DNA of 64,000 nucleotides. Origin: Zobellia nedashkovskayae. Its GTDB lineage: Bacteria > Bacteroidota > Bacteroidia > Flavobacteriales > Flavobacteriaceae. The stretch covers positions 2,740,685 through 2,804,684 of the forward strand of contig NZ_JADDXR010000002.1 in assembly GCF_015330125.1 (NCBI RefSeq). Reading direction: 5' to 3'. This document shows, in pieces, positions 54,704-63,702 of the stretch (position 1 is its first letter; each line of letters begins with the position of its first letter). The notes beneath the pieces were generated by a model. That model did no database searches and was not told where the DNA came from. It was given only the letters and a program-made list of their open reading frames with translations. Made by a program: the position numbers and the translations under genes.

Positions 54704-55017
54704 AAAGTGAATGGTTTCTTTATAGATGATGTAAGTTATGGATTGTTACAGTTGATGTAAAAAAAAATCATGTTACTATTCGTCGAATTTAAAAGTCCTT
54801 TAAACGATAACCGGAATAGCAATATTAATGCATAGTTTAATTTTGTCGAATCCCCCAATTAAATTCTTTTTTTTATAATTTTTCAAACTGTTCTTATAGA
54901 AGAGTTTTGTAATAAATTATTTGTCAAAAGTCTGCTTTTTACCAAAAAGCCTCTTTATGGATGAAAATTAAGGATTGGTAAATTAATTATGAATCACATC
55001 TAACCAACCAAATTGAG
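54704..55017. other. Divergent intergenic region between the sigma operon and the exoprotein gene
   Basis: There is no ORF with coding character. It contains a TAATTTTG -7 element for the plus strand (54838-54845), a repeated GTCGAAT (54782 and 54844) and several AT-rich runs. No terminator or RNA gene is visible. Confidence 0.5.
54838..54845 (+). promoter_or_regulatory. Promoter -7 element TAATTTTG for the exoprotein gene
   Basis: An exact TAnnTTTG match 173 bases upstream of the ATG at 55018; no TTG at the usual -33 distance, so the real start may be elsewhere. Confidence 0.35.
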
Positions 55018-58000
55018 ATGATTAAGGGAATAAATCTTCTTTTGTCGAGTAAGCTCTTCATTTTTGTATTAGTATTAAATTTTAGTGTAAACGTACAGAG
55101 TCAAATACCAGTTACCGGAATAGAGATCGTTCTTGACAGTTTGGAAATAGTTGAAGGCTTCGAAGCAATGCTAACGGCAACCGTATTTCCTTCCGATGCC
55201 GATAATAAAGATATCATTTGGTCCACGGATTCCCCAACGATTGTTTCTGTGGACACTTTGGGAACGGTCACGGCACTAGTTCCGGGAACGGCCTCGGTCA
55301 TGGCGACGACTGATGACGGCGGTTTCATTTCGAGTGCTTTTGTGGAAGTTTTAAGAGCGCCGATACAGGTTACCGGAATAGAGATCGTTCCTGACAGTTT
55401 GGAAATAGTTGAAGGCTTCGATGCAATGCTAACGGCAACCGTATTTCCTTCCGATGCCGATAATAAAGATATCATTTGGTCCACGGATTCCCCAACGATT
55501 GTTTCTGTGGACACTTTGGGAACGGTCACGGCACTAGTTCCGGGAACGGCCTCGGTCATGGCGACGACTGATGACGGCGGTTTCATTTCGAGTGCTTTTG
55601 TGGAAGTTTTAAGAGCGCCGATACAGGTTACCGGAATAGAGATCGTTCCTGACAGTTTGGAAATAGTTGAAGGCTTCGATGCAATTTTAACGGCAACCGT
55701 ATTTCCTTCCGATGCCGATAATAAAGATATCATTTGGTCCACGGATTCCCCAACGATTGTTTCTGTGGACACCTTGGGAACGGTCACGGCACTAGTTCCG
55801 GGAACGGCCTCGGTCATGGCAACTACTGATGACGGCGGTTTCATTTCGAGTGCTTTTGTGGAAGTTTTAAGAGCGCCGATACAGGTTACCAGAATAGAGA
55901 TCGTTCCTGACAGTTTGGAAATAGTTGAAGGATTCGATGCAATGCTAACGGCAACCTTATTTCCTTCCGATGCCGATAATAAAGATATCATTTGGTCCAC
56001 GGATTCCCCAACGATTGTTTCTGTGGATTCTTTGGGTATTGTGACTGCACTTAGTGCAGGTGTCGCCCAAGTCATGGCAACTACTAATGGCGGTGGATTC
56101 ATGGATAATGTTTCAATCACTGTGAAGAAGCCTTTAAATGAAGTAGGTAGATGGAGCGAACCCATACCTTTTGGAATAGTTCCTGTAGCGGTTGCTAACC
56201 TTCCAGATGGAAGATTAATCACATGGTCCTCAAAGTATAAGAATTATTTTGGTGGTGCTGATGGTTTTACTTATACAGAAATATTTGACCCTTTTTTAGG
56301 TGTGAATGGACAGCCAGTGGGGGAGAAAGTAACAACCACCAATCATGACATGTTCTGCCCGGGGGTTAATAATTTAGGAAACGGACAAATATTGGTTACG
56401 GGAGGCTCTTCAAATCCAAAGGCAACTTTATATGATTATACAACAGACACCTGGATGCCAATGGACAATATGAACATTGGGCGAGGATATCATAGTGCCG
56501 TTACCCTGTCAGATGGTTCTGCAATGGTAATAGGAGGGTCTTGGAGTGGTGGATTAGCACCAAATGGCGAAAAAATCGCTGAAATATGGAGGCAGGAAAG
56601 GGGTTGGAAAATTTTACCTGGTTTGAAGAGTGATATTCTTTTCAATTCAAATGACTTAGCCTTTGAGGAAGAAGGGGTGTATAGAGCCGATAATCATGCT
56701 TGGTTGTGGGCAGCACCTAATGGAAAGATTTTTCATGCTGGCCCAGGAGAGGAGATGCATTGGATAGATGTAAGTGGAGAAGGATCTTTTGAAGAAGCTG
56801 GAAAAAGATTGAACGACACATATTCAATGAAAGGGAATACGGTAATGTTCGATATTGGAAAATTATTAAAAACTGGGGGCGCTACCTCTTATGCAAGTGG
56901 TGATGCGGCTAAGGATAATTCTTTTGTAATTGATATTAATGATGAAAACAATGTAGTAGTTATACCTACAGTAAATAATCTTTCCTTTAGCAGAACAATG
57001 CAGAATAGTGTAGTATTGCCAAATGGAGAGGTTTTGGTTACAGGAGGCCTTAGTACAGCTAGGGTTTTCACGGATGATGGTGCAAGGTTAGATGCAGAAG
57101 TTTATAACCCCGAAACCAATAGCTGGCGAACCTTGGCAGGTATGCACGTACCGCGTACTTATCATAGTGTTTCCATTTTACAGGCAGATGGAAGAGTATT
57201 TGCAGGAGGGGGAGGTTTATGTAATAGTTGCTCGAATCACTTGGACGCTGAAATATTCAGTCCTCCTTATTTATTTGATTCAAATGGTGATTTGGCGGAT
57301 AGGCCCACTATAAACGCTCCAGAATCTGCGGATTATAATAGTGTAATTCAAGTTTCAGGAAGTGATGATATATCAGAATTTAGTTTAATTAGAATGTCTT
57401 CTTCTACTCACAGTACAAATAATGAGCAAAGAAGAGTACCTATTAGTTTTAGTGGTAATGGAAATTATAGTCTGAATATTCCAGATAGAAATATATTGCC
57501 CCCTGGATATTATATGTTATTTGCCTTAAACAATGAAGGTGTACCCTCAGTAGCAGAGTCTATATTGGTTGGGATGCCTTTAGTTTTGACATCGGGCGTA
57601 GTTTTATCGGAAGAGGCTGTTGAATTAGATTCGGGTGAATTACAAGAGCTAATAGCTACAGTAGTTCCTTCAAATGCAGAAAACCAACTTGTTACTTGGT
57701 CAACGAATAACCCATCAGTTGCAACTGTAGACTCAGATGGTAAGGTGACAGCTATAGCTACTGGAACTGCAATAATTACAGCTAAAACCAATGATGGAGC
57801 ATTTACAGCGAGGGCAAATATTGTCGTAGATGGTGGCTGTACTTTTTCAAACGTAGCATTGGGAGGAACAGCAATTCAATCCAGTACATATGGAAATGGA
57901 AAAGCATTTATAGCCATTGATGGGATTACAACAGGTACTTCCCCATGGGTGCCGGATGTGCAGCACACAACAAATGAAGATTCGGCTTGGTGGGAGTTGG

Positions 58001-60249
58001 ATTTAGGGTCAGATTACATAATTGATGAATTAAAAATTTTTAATAGAGGAGATGGTTTAGAATCTAGATTGAATAATTTTCACATTTTTGTATCAAGACG
58101 ACCATTTTCTTCAATAGCTACATTAGAAAGTTTAATGAGCAATGGTAATATAGTTGAGTATTATTTTGAAGGAGAAGCTGGTTTAGAAGAAACGATTCCT
58201 TTAAATACAGATGGTAGATACATTAGAATTCAATTATCAAGTAGTGGAATTTTAAATCTGGTAGAAGTAGAAGTACAAGGATGCTTTTTAGGTAGCTCTA
58301 AATGTGAAGGTGTCCTTCCTCCAGACATACGTCCTTCGGGTCCATTTATAGCTAATGACACAATACAAATATTAGAAGCGACTCCATTGGGAGGTACTTG
58401 GTCAGGAGCAAGTACTGATGGAACATTTGACCCCAGTAAGGGTCCTGGTACGTATTCTGTTACCTATACTTCTGATAATGGGATTGGCTGTATCCAATCA
58501 TATACCCGAGATATAACCGTTAATAGTTCTTGTACGGGTATTGACCCTCCAAGTATTATAGCAATAGGGCCATATCTTGATACAGATGGGATACAGACTC
58601 TAGAAGCAATGCCAACAGGTGGTACTTGGTCAGGAATAAGCACAGATGGAACTTTTGATCCAAGTGTTGGAGAAGGTATTTATTCGGTAACATATACATA
58701 TGATAACGGGAAAGGGTGTATACAAACTGAAACAGCGGAAATAAGGGTAAACACACTCGGGAGTAGAGGTTGTGTATTGTCTAATATAGCAGCTAATGGT
58801 ACTGCCGTACAGTCTAGTACATATGGTAATGGCACTGCTTCTGTTGCAATAGATGGAGAAACAGAGGGGACTTCTCCTTGGACAGGAAGTCTTCAGCATA
58901 CCCTTAATGAGAATAAACCTTGGTGGGAGCTTGATTTGGGAACGAGCAGTGCCATAGAAGAATTACGCATTTATAATCGTGCGAATGGCTTAGAGGAACG
59001 GTTAAACAATTTTTACGTATTTGTCTCCCAAACACCTTTTGAGACAGGAATCTCGCTTGCGTCATTAAAGCAGGATAACAATATTTACAAATACCATTTT
59101 AGTGGGGAAGCTGGTCTTGAGGAGCACTTGAGGTTTGACGCGGAAGGAAGGTATTTGCGGATTCAACTTTCCTCCTTTGGAATTTTACATATGTCGGAAG
59201 TAGAGGTAATGGGTTGTGTAATGGACTCGTCGCAATGTGAGGATAATCAGGAGATAGTATTCGAGAATGTAGGACCTTTTGCTAGTACGGATGGATTGCA
59301 GACATTAATTGCTAATATAGACGGGGGAATTTGGTCAGGCTTTAGTTCTGACGGTACTTTTGACCCTTCAATAGGCCCTGGTAGTTATTCGGTTACGTAC
59401 TCACATAATAGTGGTGCCGGTTGTTTTCAATCAAAAACTATTGAAATCAAGGTTAATATTTTAAGTGATTCGGGTTGTGTGATGGCTAATTTGGCGATAA
59501 ATGGAACAGCTACTCAGTCTAGTACCTATGGCAATGGGTATGCATCTGCTGCAATCGATGGGAATATTCAAGGAGAATCTCCCTGGTCCGGTGACCTTCA
59601 GCATACCACTAATGAAAATAGACCTTGGTGGGAATTAGACTTAGGAAAAGAAAGAGGGGTTGAAGAAATACACTTATACAATAGAAGCAACGGTTTTGAA
59701 TCGCGTTTGAACAATTTCTATATTTTTATCTCAAAAACACCTTTTGCTGTGGGAGCCTCATTAGAATCTTTACAACAAGATGAGAATATTTTTGAATATT
59801 ATTTTGAAGGGAATGCCAATCTTATGGAAACTTTAAAATTAGTAACAGAAGGTAGGTATGTTCGCATTCAACTTTCGGGTAACGGAATACTTCACTTATC
59901 TGAAGTAGAGGTAATGTCTTGTGATTTAACCTCGAATGCTACGTCTTTAAAAGGTTCTATTACACCAGATAGTTATATGACTTATTCTGAAAATGGAGAC
60001 GATATTCTTTTGGCTCCCAACCCAGTGTTGGATAATGTACAAATTATGGGAATGCCTAGGGAGATGATTTCTAAGATAATTATTTTTGATATGAAAGGTA
60101 GACAGGTACTTAATACTAAGAATATTGAAAACGCATATAGTTATGATACACAGTCTTTAGATGTTTCTATGCTTACAAAAGGAGTTTATCAATTACATAT
60201 CACTTTAATAAATGGAAAAAACTATACAAAACGGTTTTTGAAAAAATAA
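55018..60249 (+). CDS. Multi-domain galactose oxidase-like copper-radical exoprotein with T9SS sorting domain
   Basis: 1743 residues. A signal peptide (LFIFVLVLNFSVNVQSQ) is followed by four Big2 repeats (32-117, 118-203, 204-289, 290-375). A galactose-oxidase module spans 376-851; all residues of the fungal active site are present: Cys447 in HDMFCPG and Tyr491 in RGYHS (the Cys-Tyr cofactor), Trp509 in GGSWSGG, Tyr715/His716 in RTYHSVS and His798 in STHSTNNEQRR. A fifth Big2 lies at about 855-938. Discoidin (F5/8 type C) domains lie at 941-1089, 1252-1400 and 1487-1635, each bounded by Cys. Three Ig-like repeats (GGTWSGxSTDGTFDPS) separate them. The T9SS CTD is about 1660-1743. It likely oxidises a primary alcohol of a sugar, making aldehyde and H2O2. 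The substrate is unknown. Confidence 0.9.
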   Translation: MIKGINLLLSSKLFIFVLVLNFSVNVQSQIPVTGIEIVLDSLEIVEGFEAMLTATVFPSDADNKDIIWSTDSPTIVSVDTLGTVTALVPGTASVMATTDDGGFISSAFVEVLRAPIQVTGIEIVPDSLEIVEGFDAMLTATVFPSDADNKDIIWSTDSPTIVSVDTLGTVTALVPGTASVMATTDDGGFISSAFVEVLRAPIQVTGIEIVPDSLEIVEGFDAILTATVFPSDADNKDIIWSTDSPTIVSVDTLGTVTALVPGTASVMATTDDGGFISSAFVEVLRAPIQVTRIEIVPDSLEIVEGFDAMLTATLFPSDADNKDIIWSTDSPTIVSVDSLGIVTALSAGVAQVMATTNGGGFMDNVSITVKKPLNEVGRWSEPIPFGIVPVAVANLPDGRLITWSSKYKNYFGGADGFTYTEIFDPFLGVNGQPVGEKVTTTNHDMFCPGVNNLGNGQILVTGGSSNPKATLYDYTTDTWMPMDNMNIGRGYHSAVTLSDGSAMVIGGSWSGGLAPNGEKIAEIWRQERGWKILPGLKSDILFNSNDLAFEEEGVYRADNHAWLWAAPNGKIFHAGPGEEMHWIDVSGEGSFEEAGKRLNDTYSMKGNTVMFDIGKLLKTGGATSYASGDAAKDNSFVIDINDENNVVVIPTVNNLSFSRTMQNSVVLPNGEVLVTGGLSTARVFTDDGARLDAEVYNPETNSWRTLAGMHVPRTYHSVSILQADGRVFAGGGGLCNSCSNHLDAEIFSPPYLFDSNGDLADRPTINAPESADYNSVIQVSGSDDISEFSLIRMSSSTHSTNNEQRRVPISFSGNGNYSLNIPDRNILPPGYYMLFALNNEGVPSVAESILVGMPLVLTSGVVLSEEAVELDSGELQELIATVVPSNAENQLVTWSTNNPSVATVDSDGKVTAIATGTAIITAKTNDGAFTARANIVVDGGCTFSNVALGGTAIQSSTYGNGKAFIAIDGITTGTSPWVPDVQHTTNEDSAWWELDLGSDYIIDELKIFNRGDGLESRLNNFHIFVSRRPFSSIATLESLMSNGNIVEYYFEGEAGLEETIPLNTDGRYIRIQLSSSGILNLVEVEVQGCFLGSSKCEGVLPPDIRPSGPFIANDTIQILEATPLGGTWSGASTDGTFDPSKGPGTYSVTYTSDNGIGCIQSYTRDITVNSSCTGIDPPSIIAIGPYLDTDGIQTLEAMPTGGTWSGISTDGTFDPSVGEGIYSVTYTYDNGKGCIQTETAEIRVNTLGSRGCVLSNIAANGTAVQSSTYGNGTASVAIDGETEGTSPWTGSLQHTLNENKPWWELDLGTSSAIEELRIYNRANGLEERLNNFYVFVSQTPFETGISLASLKQDNNIYKYHFSGEAGLEEHLRFDAEGRYLRIQLSSFGILHMSEVEVMGCVMDSSQCEDNQEIVFENVGPFASTDGLQTLIANIDGGIWSGFSSDGTFDPSIGPGSYSVTYSHNSGAGCFQSKTIEIKVNILSDSGCVMANLAINGTATQSSTYGNGYASAAIDGNIQGESPWSGDLQHTTNENRPWWELDLGKERGVEEIHLYNRSNGFESRLNNFYIFISKTPFAVGASLESLQQDENIFEYYFEGNANLMETLKLVTEGRYVRIQLSGNGILHLSEVEVMSCDLTSNATSLKGSITPDSYMTYSENGDDILLAPNPVLDNVQIMGMPREMISKIIIFDMKGRQVLNTKNIENAYSYDTQSLDVSMLTKGVYQLHITLINGKNYTKRFLKK
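55111..56142 (+). repeat. Four 258-bp tandem repeats (Big2 domains)
   Basis: Copies begin at 55111, 55369, 55627 and 55885 (anchor GTTACCGGAATAG, or ACCAGAATAG in copy 4), each exactly 258 bases. Copies 1-3 differ by only a few bases; copy 4 diverges towards its end, where it leads into the oxidase module. Near identity at DNA level suggests recent expansion or gene conversion. Confidence 0.97.
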
Positions 60250-60266
60250 TTTTGAATTTAAATTAT

Positions 60267-60304
60267 AAATAGACAAAGCCCTTTCTTAGGGCTTTGTCTA
60301 TTTT
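60267..60304 (+). terminator. Intrinsic terminator after the exoprotein gene
   Basis: The stem AGACAAAGCCC/GGGCTTTGTCT (60271-60299) is extended by TAAA/TTTA pairs to 60267-60303, with loop TTTCTTA, 18 bases after the stop. Confidence 0.9.
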
Positions 60305-60384
60305 AACGGGTTTTTAGTGGTGAAGGAAGATTTTGTAGAAGGTAGCATGGTATGGCATAAGAATTGCCAATTATGGACAGATAG

Positions 60385-60427
60385 AAAAGGCGCTATTAGT
60401 TGTTACAGTAATGATAACAGCGCTTTT
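60385..60427 (+). promoter_or_regulatory. Large hairpin upstream of lon
   Basis: The outer stem AAAAGGCGCT/AGCGCTTTT (one bulge) encloses an asymmetric ATTA loop and an inner stem GTTGTTA/TGATAAC (two G-T pairs) closing a CAGTAA loop. It could be a second terminator (CTTTTAAT follows) or a leader element of lon. The structure is seen; the role is uncertain. Confidence 0.45.
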
Positions 60428-60458
60428 AATGAATATGATTTTAATAGATAACTAAGGG

Positions 60459-60480
60459 TTCTGTCACTAAAATGACAGAA
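60459..60480. promoter_or_regulatory. Palindrome TTCTGTCA-N6-TGACAGAA just before lon
   Basis: A perfect 8-bp inverted repeat with a 6-base spacer. It ends at 60480, where the most upstream possible ATG of lon begins, and 17 bases before the preferred ATG (60498). It looks like a binding site for a dimeric regulator of the protease gene, but no regulator is known. Confidence 0.55.
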
Positions 60481-60497
60481 TGACCGCAAATAATACT

Positions 60498-62948
60498 ATG
60501 GGAGATCCTAAATTCACGAATTTTGACAATATGTCGCTACAGGCCATTGATGAGGATGCTGAGCTGATACCCCTTTTGACTGCAGAAGATGAGGAAGAAA
60601 TGAATAATGAGGCTTTGCCTGAGACACTTCCTATACTGCCTTTACGTAATACCGTTTTGTTTCCTGGAGTTGTTATTCCTATTACAGCTGGTAGAGATTC
60701 ATCCATCAATTTAATAAAAGATGCGAACAAAGGTTCTAAGGTTATAGGTGTTGTATCTCAAAAGGATAAGGACACTGAAAATCCAACGGTGAACGATATA
60801 AATGTTCTGGGTACAGTTGCACGTATATTAAGGGTGCTAAAAATGCCTGACGGAAATACAACGGTTATACTTCAGGGTAAAAAACGTTTTGAAGTAGCAG
60901 AAATGCTTACGGAGGAACCTTATATGACCGCAACGGTTAGGGATACTAATGAGGAAAGGCCTAATCAGGCAGAACCTGAGTTTTTAGCGATTATTGAGTC
61001 TATTAAAGATTTGGCGCTAAAGATTATTCGAGATAATCCTAATATACCAAGTGAGGCTTCTTTCGCCATAAAGAATATTCAGAGTAATTCGTTTTTAATC
61101 AACTTTGTTTCGTCTAATCTTAACCTTGGGGTAAAAGAAAAACAAGAATTATTGGAGATAAATAACCTCCAAGAAAGAGCGCTTGCTACACTAAAGCACA
61201 TGAATCTTGAGCTTCAAAAATTGGAGTTGAAGAATGATATACAGTCTAAGGTCAGAAATGACATGGACCAACAACAGCGTGAGTATTTCTTGCATCAGCA
61301 AATGAAAACCATTCAGGAAGAATTGGGTGGAGTTTCGCATGATGATGAGATTTTTGAGATGCGTAAAAAGGCCAAGAAGAAAAATTGGGATGCTAAGGTA
61401 AAAGAGCATTTTGATAAAGAATTGGCCAAAATGCAACGAATGAACCCTCAGGTTGCTGAGTATTCTATTCAAAGAAATTATTTAGACCTTTTTCTAGACT
61501 TACCTTGGAACAAGTTTTCAAAAGATAAATTCGATTTAAAACGGGCGCAGAAAATATTAGATCGTGATCATTATGGTCTTGAGGATGTGAAGCGTCGTAT
61601 TATTGAATATCTAGCAGTTCTTAAACTGAGAAACGATATGAAGTCTCCAATTCTGTGTTTATACGGACCTCCTGGGGTTGGTAAAACCTCTTTGGGTAAA
61701 TCAGTAGCAGAAGCTCTAGGTAGAGAATATGTAAGAATATCTTTAGGAGGATTAAGAGATGAAGCGGAAATACGTGGGCATCGTAAAACCTATATTGGGG
61801 CTATGCCAGGTAGAATTGTACAGAGCCTTAAAAAGGCGGGTACATCCAATCCGGTTTTCATTCTAGATGAAATAGATAAATTATCCAGTAGTAGTCAAGG
61901 AGATCCTTCTTCTGCTATGCTAGAGGTTTTAGATCCAGAACAGAACAGTGAGTTTTATGATAACTTCTTGGAGATGGGTTATGACCTTTCTAAAGTGATG
62001 TTCATAGCAACGGCGAATAACTTAGGTACAATCCAGCCTGCGCTTCGTGATCGTATGGAAATCATAAACGTTACAGGTTATACTATTGAGGAAAAGGTGG
62101 AAATTGCCAAAAGGCATTTACTTCCAAAGCAGTTAAAAGAGCATGGTCTTACTGCTAAGCACCTGACTATAGCAAAACCTCAATTAGAAAAAATAGTAGA
62201 AGGCTATACGCGTGAATCTGGCGTGCGTTCTTTGGAAAAGCAAATTGCAAAAATGGTGCGTTATGCGGCCAAGAATATTGCATTTGAAGAGGAATACCAA
62301 GTAAAAGTCACCAATGAAATAATCGAAAAGGTTTTAGGGCCAGCTAGGTTAGAGCGTGATAAGTATGAAAATAATGATGTAGCAGGTGTTGTAACCGGTC
62401 TTGCTTGGACAAGTGTTGGAGGTGATATTCTCTTTATAGAATCTATCTTATCAAAAGGTAAAGGCACTTTAAACATTACCGGAAACTTAGGTAAGGTAAT
62501 GAAGGAATCGGCAACAATTGCCATGGAATACATTAAGTCCAATGCGGAAAGATTTGGAATAAATCCCGAAGTATTTGATAAATATAATGTTCATATTCAC
62601 GTGCCTGAAGGTGCTACTCCAAAAGACGGGCCTAGTGCAGGTATTACAATGTTGACCTCTTTAGTATCTTTGTTTACCCAGAAAAAGGTTAAGAAGAGTT
62701 TGGCTATGACTGGCGAGATAACACTTAGAGGTAAAGTATTGCCTGTTGGTGGAATCAAAGAGAAAATTCTTGCTGCTAAGCGAGCGAGGATTAAAGAATT
62801 GATTCTTTGTAAAGACAACGAAAAAGATATTTTAGAAATTAAAAAAGAGTATCTTAAGGGTCTTACATTTCATTATGTTACAGACATGCATGAAGTGGTA
62901 GATTTAGCCATTACAAATCAAAAAGTTAAGAACGCAAAAAAACTCTAA
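60498..62948 (+). CDS. lon: ATP-dependent Lon protease
   Basis: 816 residues from the ATG at 60498, which gives [14 protein letters not shown], the usual beginning of flavobacterial Lon; an in-frame ATG six codons earlier (60480) abuts a palindrome and is less likely. The N-terminal substrate domain begins [19 protein letters not shown]. The AAA domain has Walker [10 protein letters not shown] and Walker B FILDEIDK. The proteolytic dyad is Ser713 in KDGPSAG and Lys756 in GGIKEK. It degrades misfolded and regulatory proteins in the cytoplasm. Its stop overlaps the cmk start by one base (TAATG). Confidence 0.97.
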   Translation: MGDPKFTNFDNMSLQAIDEDAELIPLLTAEDEEEMNNEALPETLPILPLRNTVLFPGVVIPITAGRDSSINLIKDANKGSKVIGVVSQKDKDTENPTVNDINVLGTVARILRVLKMPDGNTTVILQGKKRFEVAEMLTEEPYMTATVRDTNEERPNQAEPEFLAIIESIKDLALKIIRDNPNIPSEASFAIKNIQSNSFLINFVSSNLNLGVKEKQELLEINNLQERALATLKHMNLELQKLELKNDIQSKVRNDMDQQQREYFLHQQMKTIQEELGGVSHDDEIFEMRKKAKKKNWDAKVKEHFDKELAKMQRMNPQVAEYSIQRNYLDLFLDLPWNKFSKDKFDLKRAQKILDRDHYGLEDVKRRIIEYLAVLKLRNDMKSPILCLYGPPGVGKTSLGKSVAEALGREYVRISLGGLRDEAEIRGHRKTYIGAMPGRIVQSLKKAGTSNPVFILDEIDKLSSSSQGDPSSAMLEVLDPEQNSEFYDNFLEMGYDLSKVMFIATANNLGTIQPALRDRMEIINVTGYTIEEKVEIAKRHLLPKQLKEHGLTAKHLTIAKPQLEKIVEGYTRESGVRSLEKQIAKMVRYAAKNIAFEEEYQVKVTNEIIEKVLGPARLERDKYENNDVAGVVTGLAWTSVGGDILFIESILSKGKGTLNITGNLGKVMKESATIAMEYIKSNAERFGINPEVFDKYNVHIHVPEGATPKDGPSAGITMLTSLVSLFTQKKVKKSLAMTGEITLRGKVLPVGGIKEKILAAKRARIKELILCKDNEKDILEIKKEYLKGLTFHYVTDMHEVVDLAITNQKVKNAKKL

Positions 62949-63640
62949 TGTCTAAGATTACGATTGCAATAGATGGATTTTCTTCCACAGGAAAAAGCAC
63001 GTTGGCTAAACAATTGGCCAAAGAATTAGGCTACGTTTATGTAGATACGGGAGCCATGTACAGAGCAATAACATTGTTTGCTATGCGCAATAATTTTATT
63101 GGAGACGGAGAAGAGCGGTTAGAAGATTTGGTAAAACTATTACCAAAAATAAAGTTACACTTTGTTCCTAATTCTGAATTAGGATTTTCTGAAATGTACT
63201 TAAACAATGAGAACGTAGAGAAAGAGATACGCACTATGCGGGTTTCTAAATTTGTTAGTAGAATTGCCGAGATTGAACAGGTGCGTTTTAAGTTAGTGGA
63301 GATGCAGAAGGGTATGGGCAAAGAAAAAGGAATTGTTATGGATGGTAGAGATATTGGTACCGTAGTTTTTCCTGATGCAGAATTAAAAGTTTTTATGACC
63401 GCATCACCTCAGGCAAGGGCTACCCGGAGATATAAGGAGTTGTTGGATAGAGGAGAGGAAGTCTTATACAAGGATGTACTGGAAAATGTGGAAAAACGTG
63501 ATTTTATAGATTCGCATCGCGAGTTTTCCCCGTTACGAAAAGCAGATGACGCTATAGAGTTTGATAATAGCGATATGGGCCTCAAAGAGCAGTTTGAACG
63601 GCTGTTGAGTATAGCCGAGCGCTATATTGAAAAAGTATAA
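62948..63640 (+). CDS. cmk: Cytidylate kinase
   Basis: 230 residues. The P-loop is AIDGFSSTGKSTLAKQLA (about 6-23), followed by YVDTGAMYRAIT, the CMP-binding DGRDIGTVVFPDAELKVF and the Arg-rich lid ASPQARATRRYKE. It phosphorylates CMP and dCMP. The ATG overlaps the stop of lon (TAATG), so the two are translationally coupled; this order is common in Flavobacteriaceae. A bidirectional terminator follows directly. Confidence 0.97.
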   Translation: MSKITIAIDGFSSTGKSTLAKQLAKELGYVYVDTGAMYRAITLFAMRNNFIGDGEERLEDLVKLLPKIKLHFVPNSELGFSEMYLNNENVEKEIRTMRVSKFVSRIAEIEQVRFKLVEMQKGMGKEKGIVMDGRDIGTVVFPDAELKVFMTASPQARATRRYKELLDRGEEVLYKDVLENVEKRDFIDSHREFSPLRKADDAIEFDNSDMGLKEQFERLLSIAERYIEKV

Positions 63641-63675
63641 AAAAACCTGCCAGATATAAATCTGGCAGGTTTTTT
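63641..63675. terminator. Bidirectional intrinsic terminator
   Basis: A perfect 14-bp stem AAAAACCTGCCAGA/TCTGGCAGGTTTTT with a TATAAA loop and T-tract, between the convergent cmk and LysM genes. Confidence 0.95.
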
Positions 63676-63702
63676 TTTATTTAATTGGTTGTATACTATT
63701 CC

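Noticed and set aside
55111..56142. Possible CRISPR-like array
   Set aside because: The repeats are 258 bases with no spacers and code for Big2 domains in frame; they are protein-coding tandem repeats.
55101..56222. 373-residue open frame on the minus strand opposite the Big2 repeats
   Set aside because: It is a mirror of the 258-bp tandem repeats: an open frame is repeated because the DNA is repeated. The plus-strand protein has a signal peptide, known domains and a T9SS tail.
60480..60497. ATG at 60480 as start of lon
   Set aside because: It directly abuts a perfect dyad, and the residues from 60498 on match the usual Lon N-terminus. It is still possible.
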